DNA from: JALYOK01 sp031419835
GTDB taxonomy: Bacteria > Pseudomonadota > Gammaproteobacteria > Burkholderiales > JALYOK01
Assembly: GCA_031419835.1 (NCBI GenBank)
Contig: JANOLP010000191.1
Span: forward strand, 1-64,000
DNA: 64,000 nt
Direction of reading: 5' to 3'
Positions 8,750 to 17,960 of the stretch are shown piece by piece. Within the stretch, counting starts at the first letter, position 1; the number at the start of each line of letters is the position of its first letter. The notes below the pieces were generated by a model. It was not told the origin of the DNA and searched no databases. It worked only from the letters and a program-made list of their open reading frames with translations. Both the position numbers and the translations under genes were made by a program.

Positions 8750-9385
8750 TCAGGTCGATTTGGGTAAAACGATATCGAAGGTTCCCGACAGCTCGTTACC
8801 ATTTTTTTCAAACGACACGATCAAACTTTCGCGCTCTGTTTTGTCGCGTACGCCGCTGAGCAAAAAATCTCCGGCATTTTCGCGCGCGCCAGCGATGTAC
8901 ATTTGCGTCACAAATGGCGATCCTTTTTTCCGCGACACGGCAAAATGAATGTGCGGCGCGCGGCCCGGATAGGCGATTGGCTTAATCGTACGAAAGCTAT
9001 ACGCGCCGCTAGCATTCGTCATTACTGCGCCGTAGCCCTGGAAATTCGGGTCGATCGGTTTGTTCGAATCATCGCCCTCATGGTGATAACGGCCAAAACC
9101 ATTGACCTGCCAAATCTCGATCATCACGCCTTCGAGCGCCAGACCCTCAACGTCGGCTACGCGTCCGAAGACCGTGACAATTTCACCAAACGCAACACCG
9201 TCACGCCCGGTGACTTTAGTCAAGTCAAAATCTTTATCGAGCGGAAACGTTCTTGGATAAAACGGACCACGCATTTGGCTTGGCGTTGTAATCGCCTCGG
9301 CGGCGAATCCCTTAAGCGCAAGCGGTCCAAGCACAGTCGAGCCGACTGAACTTGCTGCCCATCCTAATACGCGCCGCCGTTGCAT
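8750..9385 (-). CDS. Exported intradiol ring-cleavage dioxygenase-like protein
   Basis: 211 residues. The N-terminus MQRRRVLGWAAS plus a hydrophobic stretch ending AAEA looks like a twin-arginine signal. The body fits the protocatechuate/catechol 1,2-dioxygenase family: MRGPFYP entry motif, GRYHHEGD (iron-ligand Tyr), AYSFRTIKP and YPGRAPHIHF (Tyr and two His ligands). Non-haem Fe(III) aromatic ring cleavage is the family role; export to the periplasm is inferred from the leader. It follows the dehydrogenase relic on the same strand. The ring substrate is unknown. Confidence 0.85.
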   Translation of the reverse strand: MQRRRVLGWAASSVGSTVLGPLALKGFAAEAITTPSQMRGPFYPRTFPLDKDFDLTKVTGRDGVAFGEIVTVFGRVADVEGLALEGVMIEIWQVNGFGRYHHEGDDSNKPIDPNFQGYGAVMTNASGAYSFRTIKPIAYPGRAPHIHFAVSRKKGSPFVTQMYIAGARENAGDFLLSGVRDKTERESLIVSFEKNGNELSGTFDIVLPKST

Positions 9386-9409
9386 CCCAACTCCTTGTAC
9401 GTCGTTACG

Positions 9410-9790
9410 TCATGCCGCTGAGACCGCCGAACGCCGATCTCGCGTCCGAGAGCCACGCCGGTCGATGCTATTTGCACGACGCCGCTCGGCCACCGCGGAC
9501 AAGCGCACTTCCACATTGTGTCGCCGATCAGTCGAGCAGCGTCTGTCGCTACGCGCGCGGCGCTCGGGAAAATCGATCACATCGCTCGACGCTAAACAGT
9601 GACGGACAAATTGTTCCAAGTCGCGGGACTGATACACAACACTACCATGTGAATAAAAAAACGGTATCGTCGGATCGAACTTTCGATCGTTATCAAGCCA
9701 AGCGCTGGCCTGCTTTCTCGGCATAAAGCGTTGCAGCAGGCCGCTTGCCTCGTCGGCACTGACCCAACGAGATGGATTTGTTCGTTCCAT
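9410..9790 (-). CDS. Hypothetical protein with Arg-rich RRxxxDRR repeats
   Basis: 126 residues from ATG at 9790, chosen over 9883 because GGAAG lies just upstream. Residues 1-75 look globular (WVSADEASGLLQRFMP, then FFYSHGSVVY), perhaps a small DNA-binding-like fold. The C-terminal 50 residues carry several RRxxxDRR-type units, a basic pattern of unknown meaning that I have seen in proteobacterial hypothetical proteins. No signal peptide. Divergent from the DUF4139 gene. Function unknown. Confidence 0.6.
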   Translation of the reverse strand: MERTNPSRWVSADEASGLLQRFMPRKQASAWLDNDRKFDPTIPFFYSHGSVVYQSRDLEQFVRHCLASSDVIDFPERRARSDRRCSTDRRHNVEVRLSAVAERRRANSIDRRGSRTRDRRSAVSAA

Positions 9791-9958
9791 ATCTTCCGCC
9801 TTCCTTGAAGTATCAAACCCGCGGAGACAAACCATTAAATCGCGTACACTCTTATTATCGAACTTTTCGCTAAAAAAAAGCAATCGTCAATGACCCAAAA
9901 TCGCTCGACGTCCGTTAACACTGGTGCCTTACCCACACTCCCCGAAAGGAACGTTGCG

Positions 9959-11479
9959 ATGAAGAGAAAACTATTTGCTGCCCTTTGCCCGAGCCTATTT
10001 ATGCTACCTTCAACCGAAGTTTTCGCCGATGAAAACAACGCAACCGCGCTAACCATCTACAGTTCTGCGCAAGCCGGGGCGATTTCTCCAGAAATCTACC
10101 GCGATGGCGGCAACGGCCAAAATGTGCCGGGCTACGCGCTGATTCGCCAAGAGCGCAAGGTTATCCTCGATAAATCGCGAAGCGTCGTGCGTTTCACCGA
10201 CGTTGCAGCGCTGATCGATCCGACGACGGTGTCATTTACGTCCCTGACCGATCCGGAAGGCACGCGCGTGATCGAACAGAATTATCAGTTCGATTTAGTC
10301 AGCACCGATAAAGTGCTGCACAAATATATCGACAATGAAATCAGCGTCGAGCAGCAGCGTGGCGACAAGACTGAAGTCATCGATGGCGTGCTCACCAGCA
10401 CCGCCGGAAATTTGATCTTGCGAAAGGAAGATGGCAGCATTCGCATTGTCAATGGCTATTCGGGCATCAAGTTGCCGAAATTACCCGGCGGTTTGATTAC
10501 CAAGCCAACGTTGGTCTGGGATATCGCTACCAGCAAGCCAGGTGAACACCGCACCCGCGTTGCCTATCAAACGACTGGCATCACATGGTGGGCGGATTAC
10601 AACTTCACCTATTCCGAAGGTAAAGACGCGAATTCTTGCAAGCTGGACGCCAGCGCCTGGGTCAGCATTTTGAATCAATCCGGGGGCAGTTACCACGATG
10701 CAAAACTAAAGCTCATCGCCGGCGATGTCCAGCGCGCGCAACCCGCGCCCTCGCCGCGGATGCTGATGAAAGGCCGTGTTGCTGAAATGGCGATGGCGGA
10801 CGCCGCGCCGGCGTTCGAAGAAAAAGCATTCTTCGAATATCATCTTTATACCCTGGGTTTTCCAACGACGTTGCCGGACAACTCAACCAAGCAAATTGAA
10901 TTGTTCCCCGCCGCGCGCGGCGTGCCGTGCGAAAAAACTTTGCTTTATGTCGGTCAAGCTGCGCCTTACTACAACTATGGCAGCCCGATGTTCGATCGCA
11001 ATTTTGGCGTGGAATCGAATAAGAAAGTCGATGTGTTTATTTCATTCAAAAACACCAAAGAAAATAAGTTAGGTATGCCCTTGCCCGCCGGACGTATCCG
11101 CGTAAGCAAGCTCGATACCGCTGACAATAGCTTGGAATTTATCGGCGAAGACCGGATTGATCACACGCCGAAAAACGAAAAAGTGTTACTAAAATTGGGC
11201 AGCGCGTTTGACGTTGTCGGTGAGCGCCGTCAGGTAGATTTTCGCGTCGACACGAACGCGAAGTGGATGGAAGAAGATATCGAAATTAAAATTCGCAATC
11301 AAAAAGATGAACCGGTTACCGTGATTGCGAAGGAAAGTTTGTATCGCTGGAGCAATTGGAAAATCAGCAAAAATTCCATGCCCTTTGATAAGCAAGATGC
11401 GCATACGGTACATTTTCCGGTGAAGCTCGCTAAGGGCGCTGAGGCCGTAGTACGCTACACAGTGCGTTATACCTGGTAA
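9959..11479 (+). CDS. Secreted DUF4139 domain protein
   Basis: 506 residues from the ATG at 9959 (MKRKLFAALCPSLFML), chosen over 9890 because it begins a classical signal peptide ending at VFA-DE and follows GAAAGGAA. The body has the DUF4139 layout: an N-terminal VYSSAQAG/YRDGG region, TTGITWWADYNF, LKLIAGDVQR, then a C-terminal beta-rich part with PLPAGRIRV and VRYTVRYTW. Probably periplasmic or surface exposed. The biochemical role of the family is unknown. No operon partner. Confidence 0.82.
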   Translation: MKRKLFAALCPSLFMLPSTEVFADENNATALTIYSSAQAGAISPEIYRDGGNGQNVPGYALIRQERKVILDKSRSVVRFTDVAALIDPTTVSFTSLTDPEGTRVIEQNYQFDLVSTDKVLHKYIDNEISVEQQRGDKTEVIDGVLTSTAGNLILRKEDGSIRIVNGYSGIKLPKLPGGLITKPTLVWDIATSKPGEHRTRVAYQTTGITWWADYNFTYSEGKDANSCKLDASAWVSILNQSGGSYHDAKLKLIAGDVQRAQPAPSPRMLMKGRVAEMAMADAAPAFEEKAFFEYHLYTLGFPTTLPDNSTKQIELFPAARGVPCEKTLLYVGQAAPYYNYGSPMFDRNFGVESNKKVDVFISFKNTKENKLGMPLPAGRIRVSKLDTADNSLEFIGEDRIDHTPKNEKVLLKLGSAFDVVGERRQVDFRVDTNAKWMEEDIEIKIRNQKDEPVTVIAKESLYRWSNWKISKNSMPFDKQDAHTVHFPVKLAKGAEAVVRYTVRYTW

Positions 11480-11862
11480 ATCCCATCGATCTAGCGGGTT
11501 CGGCCGTCGACGCTGGCACGACGTGTGACGATTGGCGTGGCGTGGTTTTCATGGTTCAGCTTTATCTTTGTTCAAGCGTCGCAAAAACATTAAACATGTT
11601 GCCCTGGGAGGCAATATCCATGCGGCTCGCAGGCCATGTATCGCCAGGCGGCACGCAGGAAGGGGCTCGTGGCGTGGCATCGGTAGAGTGCGCAATGCGC
11701 ACGCGGACTGATTCACCGCATCGGTTGATCAACAATCCGCGTGCGCGGTGCGCACCCTACGTCTGCTAAATCGTGCGTTATACTTGGCAATGTCATCGCG
11801 CCAGGAGTCGCATGGATACTGGTTCTCAAGGCATGTAACAACAACTAATTTTTGGAGGAGCA
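11480..11862. other. 383-bp intergenic region holding a repeat
   Basis: No gene is supported. The middle is occupied by the inverted repeat listed separately; the 75-codon frame at 11542-11769 runs through that repeat and is not called. The right end provides GGAGGAGCA directly before the next start. Confidence 0.6.
11683..11760. repeat. REP-like imperfect palindrome (25-bp arms)
   Basis: Left arm 11683-11707 (GTAGAGTGCGCAATGCGCA then CGCGGA) and right arm 11736-11760 are reverse complements with four mismatches; the inner 11 bp are perfect around a 28-nt loop. The outer arm sequence GTAGGGTGCGC occurs again at the right end of the window (63983-63993), and nearby words (GAGTCGCATGG, GGTTCTCA, TGCGGCTCG) are also shared, so this is a dispersed intergenic repeat family. 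Confidence 0.7.
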
Positions 11863-12753
11863 ATGATGAAACAACGTATCGGTTTTATCGGCGTTGGATT
11901 GATGGGCCACGGTATGGCGAAAAATCTGGTTGAAAAAGGTTTCCCGTTGACCGTGTTGGGCCACAAGAAACGAGCGCCGGTGGAGGACCTTAAAAAGCGC
12001 GGCGCGAAGGAAGCGAAATCAGTCAAAGCGTTAGTTGAAGCATCGGACGTGGTTATTTTGTGCGTGACCGGCACGCCGCAAGTAGAAGATATGATCTATC
12101 GCGCTGACGGCATTCGCGCCGCGGCACGTAAGGGTTTGACCGTGATCGATTGCTCTACCAGTGAGCCGCCGTCGACTGCAAAAATCTATGCTGAAATGAA
12201 AAAGCTCGGCGTCACCTTCGTTGACGCACCGCTCACGCGCACACCGATCGAAGCCGAGCAAGGACGATTGAATACCTTAGTCGGCGCCGAAGCAAAAGTT
12301 CTAAAAGCGATTCGTCCGATTCTCGAAGCGTTTTGCGAAAATATTTTTCACATCGGCGGGCCGGTCAGCGGGCATCAAATCAAACTCATCAACAATTTTT
12401 TCGCCATTGGCCAAGGCGTGCTGATTTCGGAAATGTTTAGCGCGCTGGGAAAGGTCGGCATCGATCCGAGAAAATTAGTTGAACTCGTCAGCAAAGGTGC
12501 GGCGAACTCAGGGTTGTTTCAACTGATTGCCGGCGGTGCGGCCGAGGGCGATTACGCGCGGATGAAATTTGCGATCGCGAATGCATCGAAAGACGTGACT
12601 TACTACAACCGCATGCTTGATAGCCTCGGATTGATGGGGCCAATTGCGGCCGCGTTGCAGCAATCATTGAAGCACGCGGTCGCGCTCGGCTACGGCGACA
12701 AGATGGTGCCGTCGCTGGTGGAAGCTCAGCGCGAAATTAACCGGCTGAAATGA
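11863..12753 (+). CDS. Beta-hydroxyacid dehydrogenase (3-hydroxyisobutyrate dehydrogenase family)
   Basis: 296 residues with a strong ribosome-binding site. Rossmann motif GFIGVGLMGHGMA at residues 6-18, substrate signature VIDCSTSEP, and the catalytic Lys in GHQIKLINNF match the family that oxidises 3-hydroxyisobutyrate or reduces tartronate semialdehyde or succinic semialdehyde with NAD(P). Cytoplasmic. It is convergent with a DUF1178 gene and has no pathway neighbours, so the substrate cannot be fixed. Confidence 0.87.
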   Translation: MMKQRIGFIGVGLMGHGMAKNLVEKGFPLTVLGHKKRAPVEDLKKRGAKEAKSVKALVEASDVVILCVTGTPQVEDMIYRADGIRAAARKGLTVIDCSTSEPPSTAKIYAEMKKLGVTFVDAPLTRTPIEAEQGRLNTLVGAEAKVLKAIRPILEAFCENIFHIGGPVSGHQIKLINNFFAIGQGVLISEMFSALGKVGIDPRKLVELVSKGAANSGLFQLIAGGAAEGDYARMKFAIANASKDVTYYNRMLDSLGLMGPIAAALQQSLKHAVALGYGDKMVPSLVEAQREINRLK

Positions 12754-12754
12754 A

Positions 12755-13192
12755 CTACTGAAGTTTGTCTGGAAGAATGGGGAATTGCGGCAGCGGTAAG
12801 ACGTCGATGCCCTCGTCGCTTAGTTCCGCTACTTCTTGCTGCGAGGCGCTGCCGCGAATGCTGCGCGCCTCGGTTTCGCCGTAATGAATCTTGCGGGCTT
12901 CTTCGGGGAACTCGCGACCGACGTCCTCGGTATGATTGCGTAAATACGTCATCATTTTTCGCCACATGACTTCGGGCGACATGTTGTGCGACATCGCCAC
13001 AGCCGTGCGCGTCGGCGCCGAATGTTTTGCCACATTTAACCGCGGCGCAGCGAGTTGGCGAAGAATGGTCGTCGAAGCGCACATTGGGCACGATACATTG
13101 CCGTTCGCCTGCTGAGCTTCGAAACCCTCAAGCGAATCAAACCAACCTTCGAATGCATGGCCTTGCTCGCACTTTAAGTCGTATACAACCAT
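12755..13192 (-). CDS. DUF1178 family protein
   Basis: 145 residues. The start MVVYDLKCEQGHAFEGWF with Cys8, and a second pair CPMC around residues 36-39, form the family's putative zinc-binding site; the C-terminus is acidic and ends IDVLPLPQFP as in other DUF1178 proteins. Soluble. Role unknown. It follows dksA on the same strand. Confidence 0.85.
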   Translation of the reverse strand: MVVYDLKCEQGHAFEGWFDSLEGFEAQQANGNVSCPMCASTTILRQLAAPRLNVAKHSAPTRTAVAMSHNMSPEVMWRKMMTYLRNHTEDVGREFPEEARKIHYGETEARSIRGSASQQEVAELSDEGIDVLPLPQFPILPDKLQ

Positions 13193-13221
13193 AGCGATCG
13201 TGGGTTTAGCTCATGGATGAG

Positions 13222-13653
13222 CTATTTCGCCACTTGCCTCTCGCGCATTTCTTCCAGCGTTTTACAATCGATACAAAGGGTTGCCGTTGGCCGTGCCAAC
13301 AGACGCTTTAGGCCAATTTCAATGCCGCAAGCGTCGCAATATCCGTATTCGCTCGCATCGATTTTCGCGATCATCTCGTCGATTTTCTTGATCATCTTGC
13401 GTTCGCGATCGCGATTGCGCAATTCCAGCGCCATGTCGGATTCCTGCGTCGCGCGATCATTTGGGTCGGCGAATATCGTTGCTTCGTCTTGCATCGTATG
13501 CACGGTGCGATCAATGTCCACACCTAGGTCGGCTTTCCACTCATCCAGCAGCTTGCGGAAATGACCAAGCTGACGCTTGCTCATATAGGCCTCGCCCTTC
13601 TTTTCAACATATGGGGCGAATTGCTTAGTTGTTACTTCACGCATGGATCCCAT
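13222..13653 (-). CDS. dksA: RNA polymerase-binding transcription factor DksA
   Basis: 143 residues: an N-terminal coiled coil (about 25-100) and a C4 zinc finger CDAC-x17-CIDC (about 110-133). DksA binds the RNA polymerase secondary channel and with ppGpp reshapes stress transcription. The coiled-coil tip carries an Asp-rich stretch (ATIFADPNDRA) that fits the functional DksA tip better than TraR-like short forms. Met4 is an alternative start. Upstream is a 190-bp divergent promoter region shared with a cytochrome b gene. Confidence 0.92.
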   Translation of the reverse strand: MGSMREVTTKQFAPYVEKKGEAYMSKRQLGHFRKLLDEWKADLGVDIDRTVHTMQDEATIFADPNDRATQESDMALELRNRDRERKMIKKIDEMIAKIDASEYGYCDACGIEIGLKRLLARPTATLCIDCKTLEEMRERQVAK

Positions 13654-13845
13654 TAATCATTACCCATTCTTAAAATAAGGAGCAGAAAATCAAAATAAAC
13701 TGGCCGAACTAAATGGTAAATAATAGCATAGAACAGTTACGCGATCGAAGTACCCTTACGCTTAAAATTCTATTTGCCGCCAATGCAGTTCAAATCGTCT
13801 AATCGGTTAAACTCGTAATATTCTCAACGATTTGGAGGGGCGGTC

Positions 13846-14379
13846 GTGAATCGTCTAGCACAACAAAAATATACTAACGTCGCCATTTGGTTGCATTGGA
13901 TCATCGGCATCGCGCTTTTGGTACAGATCGCACTCGGGTTGTTCATGGTGGATATTCCGAAAGAAACGCCGGATCGCGCGTGGTATTTCAATTTGCACAA
14001 GTCCATCGGCGTGACCCTCGCAGTGTTCATTTTGCTGAGAATCGGGTGGCGTCTTGGTCATCGCCCGCCGCCGCTTGACCGCATCATCCCCGCTTGGCAA
14101 GTCGCCGCGTCAAAAATCAGCCACTGGGCGCTTTATTTGGGCATGGTCGCGATGCCGGTTACCGGTATCATCATGTCTTCGTACAGTAAGTATGGGATAA
14201 AGGCCTGGGGCATTAAATTGCTCGCCGGGAGCGACGATGAAGGCGCTCGCGAGTTTTGGCTAGAACTGCATGAGATTTCGGCGGATATTTTGATGGTCTT
14301 AATCGCAGTTCATATCGTCGCCGCCCTGAAGCACTTAATCGTCGAAAAGAATGGCGTGTTTCAGCGCATCCTTCCTTAG
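13846..14379 (+). CDS. Cytochrome b561 family protein
   Basis: 177 residues from a GTG with GGAGGGG upstream. Four hydrophobic segments with His residues positioned for two haems: WLHW (about 17), NLHKS (about 51), SHWALY, LHEISA and VHIVAALKH. Members are inner-membrane di-haem electron carriers that reduce or oxidise quinones, some acting as superoxide:quinone oxidoreductases. Ends directly against the convergent ankyrin gene. Confidence 0.9.
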   Translation: MNRLAQQKYTNVAIWLHWIIGIALLVQIALGLFMVDIPKETPDRAWYFNLHKSIGVTLAVFILLRIGWRLGHRPPPLDRIIPAWQVAASKISHWALYLGMVAMPVTGIIMSSYSKYGIKAWGIKLLAGSDDEGAREFWLELHEISADILMVLIAVHIVAALKHLIVEKNGVFQRILP

Positions 14380-15054
14380 CTAATCGCGCGCACCGGCATT
14401 CTCCAATAACGCCACTACGTCGGCGTTTTTGGCCTCGCGGGCAATGACAAGCGCCGTTTTGCCGCGATTATCCTTGAGGTTCCGATCAGCCTTGGCTTCG
14501 AGTAACACCTTGACGCTTTCAGGATCGCCGTGACCCGCAGCCCACATCAGCGCCGTGAGGTCGTTGTGGTAGCGAGCGTCAACGGCAACGCCATGCTCCA
14601 AAAAGGTTTTAAGAACTTGAGCCTGTCCATTGCCCGCCGCCAACACCATCGCTGTTTTCTGCGATTGATCCTGTAGGTGAATGTCGGCGCCCTGTCCTAA
14701 TAATAATTTTGCGATCAACTCGTGGCCTTGGAATGCGGCGCTCATTAGCGGCGTAATTTTTTCTAAATTCGTCTGATTTACGTTACTGCCCGCGCCGAGT
14801 AATATTTTAACCATCTCGACATTGCCGTTACGTGCCGCAAGGTTCAGAGGCGTATCGCCGGCGCGGTTGCGTGAATTCGGCCTGGCGCCGGCGTTCAGCG
14901 CCCGGGTAAGCAAATCAATTTGATTGCGCTTTGCCGCTGAGATCAGTTGTGCGTTAATGTTCATGGACTGAGAGGATTCTTGCGCGTTGACGGACGGAAT
15001 AACTAGCAGAATCAGAGCCAACATTTTGGTGATGCGTAGCAACATTTTTTCCAA
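14380..15054 (-). CDS. Exported ankyrin-repeat protein
   Basis: 224 residues: signal peptide 1-25 (cleavage near VNA-QES), then about five ankyrin repeats showing the GDTPLNLAARNGNVEMV and LTALMWAAGHGDPESV consensus. Probably periplasmic. Ankyrin repeats bind proteins; periplasmic ones beside redox genes have been linked to oxidative-stress protection, but here that is only suggested by the neighbouring cytochrome b and PQQ genes. Confidence 0.88.
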   Translation of the reverse strand: MEKMLLRITKMLALILLVIPSVNAQESSQSMNINAQLISAAKRNQIDLLTRALNAGARPNSRNRAGDTPLNLAARNGNVEMVKILLGAGSNVNQTNLEKITPLMSAAFQGHELIAKLLLGQGADIHLQDQSQKTAMVLAAGNGQAQVLKTFLEHGVAVDARYHNDLTALMWAAGHGDPESVKVLLEAKADRNLKDNRGKTALVIAREAKNADVVALLENAGARD

Positions 15055-15167
15055 CCTTTAACTGTGTAATAATAGCGCCGCGATATTGTATCGGAGACGT
15101 AATGACTTCCCCGCATTCAATTTACCTAAAACGTTAAATTTGTTCGCAATACAACATTGGAGGCCAC

Positions 15168-16892
15168 ATGAAATTTATTGAGTCAAAACTCGCGCTAGGA
15201 TTAGCGACAAGCCTTTTGATTTCGTCCGCTGCATTTGCAGCAGAGGAAATTCAAGGCGGTGCAGTTATCGCTGCTAAGCCCATGTCTAGCAGTCTTGTCC
15301 CAGTTACCCAAGCGATGCTTAGCGCATCCGAGGGCGATGGCAAGCATTGGCTGCACTCGAATGGCAACTACGCGCAAACGCGTTACTATCCCGCATCGCA
15401 AATTCACACCGGCAACGTCGGCAAACTAAAGCCGGCATTTGTGTTCCAAACCGCCGTGTTGGAATCGATGGAAACCGCACCGCTGGTCGTTAATGGCGTG
15501 ATGTTCCTCACGACATCGTACAACCACATCTATGCCATTGACGCGGTAACCGGCGAAGAGTTTTGGCATTACAAACATAAAATGGGCGCCGTCACGACAT
15601 TCTGCTGTGGCCCAAACAACCGTGGTGTGGCAGCGCTCGACGGTAAGCTCTTTATGGGCACGTTGGACGCAAAGCTCGTCGCCCTTGATGCTAAATCCGG
15701 CAAAGTACTGTGGGAAACCGAAATTGCCGATCCTGAGCTCGGCTATTCCGAAACCATGGCGCCCGCTGCAGTGGACGGCAAAGTGTTGATCGGCACCAAC
15801 GGTGGCGAATACGGCATCCGCGGTTTCGTCAAAGCCTATGACGCGAACGACGGCAAATTGCTGTGGACCTTTCACACCATTCCGGAAAAAGGTCACGAAG
15901 GTATTTGGAACCCGAACGACGCAACCAATCGTGACATGAAGCGCGACATCGCAGCGGAAAAAGCAGCCCTCGCTAAAAACGGCGGCGACTTTTACAAAAC
16001 CCTGGGCGGTGGCGTGTGGATGACCCCGGCGGTGGATACGGATAGCAAAACCGCATTCTTCGTCGTCGGCAATCCTTCCCCTGACCTGTATGGCGCAGAA
16101 CGTCCTGGTGACAACCTCTACACCGACTCGATCGTTGCTGTGGACCTGAACACCGGCGCGTACAAATGGCACTATCAGTATGTCGCGCACGATGTGTGGG
16201 ATCTGGACGCAGTCAGCCCACCTATCCTAACTGACGCCGCCGGCAAAGACGGCAAAATGCGCAAAGTGGTGATTCATGGCGGCAAGACCGGCCATATCTA
16301 TGTGCATGACCGCGTAACCGGCGAATTGATCCGCTTTTCCGATGCAATGGTGCCGCAAGATGGTTTGTGGACATTACCCACCAAAGAAGGCGCGCGTATG
16401 AATCTTGGCGCCAACGGCGGTGTGGAGTGGAGCCCAATGGCTGTGAATCCAAAGACCCGCATGGCCTACGCCGCAAATCTGATCCAGCCGATGACCTATC
16501 ACGTCGAAGCTGCTGCCTATCCGGGTGGTAAGCTGTGGTTGGGTGGTGCGTTCAAGACCATCCCCGGCGTTGCTCAGACCGGTCGTATCAGTGCAGTTAA
16601 CATGGACACCGGTAAGATCGCTTGGGAAGTCAACACGCCGCAGCCGCTGATGGGTGGCCTGTTGGCGACCGCCGGCGGCTTGGTGTTCAACCGCGAATGC
16701 AAAGGTTGGTTCAAATCGTTTTACGCCAAGAACGGCAAAGAGCTGTGGAAGTTCAACTGTGGCGCCGGTGCAAATGCCCCGGCCGTTTCTTACACCGTCA
16801 ACGGTAAGCAATACATCGCCGTTGCGGCAGGTGGGAACACCCAATTGGACTTTAAACGCGGCAACAGCGTATTTGTTTTCGCGCTGCCGTAA
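15168..16892 (+). CDS. PQQ-dependent alcohol dehydrogenase (quinoprotein)
   Basis: 574 residues, signal peptide 1-24, then an eight-bladed quinoprotein propeller with repeated W-docking motifs. Key residues visible: vicinal disulfide Cys146-Cys147, Glu214 (GGEYG), Asn302 (GNPSPD) and catalytic Asp345 in HDVWDLD. Asp347, two residues further, is the extra Asp that marks lanthanide-dependent enzymes (XoxF/PedH type). It oxidises an alcohol in the periplasm and passes electrons to cytochrome c. A good ribosome-binding site (GGAGG) precedes it; a terminator and a cytochrome c4 gene follow. Substrate unknown. Confidence 0.9.
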   Translation: MKFIESKLALGLATSLLISSAAFAAEEIQGGAVIAAKPMSSSLVPVTQAMLSASEGDGKHWLHSNGNYAQTRYYPASQIHTGNVGKLKPAFVFQTAVLESMETAPLVVNGVMFLTTSYNHIYAIDAVTGEEFWHYKHKMGAVTTFCCGPNNRGVAALDGKLFMGTLDAKLVALDAKSGKVLWETEIADPELGYSETMAPAAVDGKVLIGTNGGEYGIRGFVKAYDANDGKLLWTFHTIPEKGHEGIWNPNDATNRDMKRDIAAEKAALAKNGGDFYKTLGGGVWMTPAVDTDSKTAFFVVGNPSPDLYGAERPGDNLYTDSIVAVDLNTGAYKWHYQYVAHDVWDLDAVSPPILTDAAGKDGKMRKVVIHGGKTGHIYVHDRVTGELIRFSDAMVPQDGLWTLPTKEGARMNLGANGGVEWSPMAVNPKTRMAYAANLIQPMTYHVEAAAYPGGKLWLGGAFKTIPGVAQTGRISAVNMDTGKIAWEVNTPQPLMGGLLATAGGLVFNRECKGWFKSFYAKNGKELWKFNCGAGANAPAVSYTVNGKQYIAVAAGGNTQLDFKRGNSVFVFALP

Positions 16893-16921
16893 ACTTAGAA
16901 GTTAATTGTATGTCATAGAAG

Positions 16922-16948
16922 GGCCGCTCCCATGGAGCGGCCTTTTTT
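16922..16948 (+). terminator. Rho-independent terminator after the PQQ dehydrogenase
   Basis: Eight-base stem GGCCGCTC / GAGCGGCC with a five-base loop, followed by six T residues. It lies 30 bp after the dehydrogenase stop. Confidence 0.92.
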
Positions 16949-16971
16949 GCAACTAAGGACTGTGCGTTCAC

Positions 16972-17544
16972 ATGAGAAACGTATTGATTGTATTATGGTT
17001 ATTGGCGATTGGCGCCACTGCGCTTGCTGATGACGCGCCAGCCAAAGTCAACACACCTGAAGCCTGTGGCGTGTGCCACGGAATCGATGGCAATTCTCCC
17101 GCCGGCGCTTTCCCCAATCTTTCTGGGCAAAACGCGCGTTATTTGTATTTGCAGCTTAAAGATTTTAAAGAAGGGCGTCGTAACGACCCGTTGATGAGCC
17201 CGATTGCGAAGCAATTAGAGAAAAAAGAAATGCAGGCATTAGCAAAGCACTTTTCGGAACAAAAACCCAAACCAGTGAGCTTCAAAGCCGACAACGCTCG
17301 CGCAGCCGCCGGCAAAAAAATCGCTGACGATGCGCTATGCCCGATGTGTCACCTCGGCGGATTTGTCGGTCAGAATGAAATTCCGAAAGTTGCCGGCCAA
17401 CATCCGGAATACGTTCGTAAGCAATTGACCGATTTTCGCGCTAGAAATCGCACCAACGACGCTGGCAATATGACCGCCTATTCGTCGAACTTAAGCGATG
17501 ACGACATCGAAAATTTGGTGCACTATATCGGTACATTGGATTAG
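16972..17544 (+). CDS. Di-haem cytochrome c4-like protein
   Basis: 190 residues: signal peptide ending ALA-DD, then two cytochrome c domains with haem sites CGVCH (about 32-36) and CPMCH (about 123-127). Candidate Met ligands are in PLMSPIA and GNMTAYS. A periplasmic electron carrier, the likely acceptor for the PQQ dehydrogenase just upstream, although a terminator separates the two. It probably has its own promoter or relies on readthrough. Confidence 0.9.
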   Translation: MRNVLIVLWLLAIGATALADDAPAKVNTPEACGVCHGIDGNSPAGAFPNLSGQNARYLYLQLKDFKEGRRNDPLMSPIAKQLEKKEMQALAKHFSEQKPKPVSFKADNARAAAGKKIADDALCPMCHLGGFVGQNEIPKVAGQHPEYVRKQLTDFRARNRTNDAGNMTAYSSNLSDDDIENLVHYIGTLD

Positions 17545-17594
17545 CCTTAATCCGTTGTAATCATTTACTCGATAACTATTTTGGGCGCTGCGCG

Positions 17595-17960
17595 GTGAAT
17601 AAACTTGCTATCTTTGTTGTTGTTCTATTGGCGATTGGCGCGTATTTTTATCGCGACCAGATTGTCCCCGCTCAAATCAGTAGTAAAGCACCGCAAAAAA
17701 TTTATTCTTGGAAAGACAAGGACGGAAGAACGCATTACAGTAGCGACAAGTCCGTAGCCCCGGCGGGCGTGAAAACGGCCGATCTACCAGAAATTAGTAT
17801 CATCGAAACCGATAAAGCCGAGCTAGAAAAGCAAGCAAAACGGCTGAAGGAAAAAGAAACGCCGGTCGAATCCAGCGAGTTTGAGAAACCCAAGCTGCCT
17901 CAGGTTCGAAATTTGGCGTTGGAACGGATGGAAAAAGCGGCGGAAAATCTAAAAAAATAG
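17595..17960 (+). CDS. DUF4124 domain protein, membrane anchored
   Basis: 121 residues from a GTG. One N-terminal hydrophobic segment (4-19) then the DUF4124 signature IYSWKDKDGRTHYSSDK (about 36-52) and a charged coiled-coil tail. Probably inner-membrane anchored facing the periplasm. Function of the domain is unknown. 50 bp after the cytochrome gene. Confidence 0.8.
   Translation: MNKLAIFVVVLLAIGAYFYRDQIVPAQISSKAPQKIYSWKDKDGRTHYSSDKSVAPAGVKTADLPEISIIETDKAELEKQAKRLKEKETPVESSEFEKPKLPQVRNLALERMEKAAENLKK

Noticed and set aside
11542..11769. 75-codon plus frame
   Set aside because: Runs through the inverted repeat element and has no homology features.
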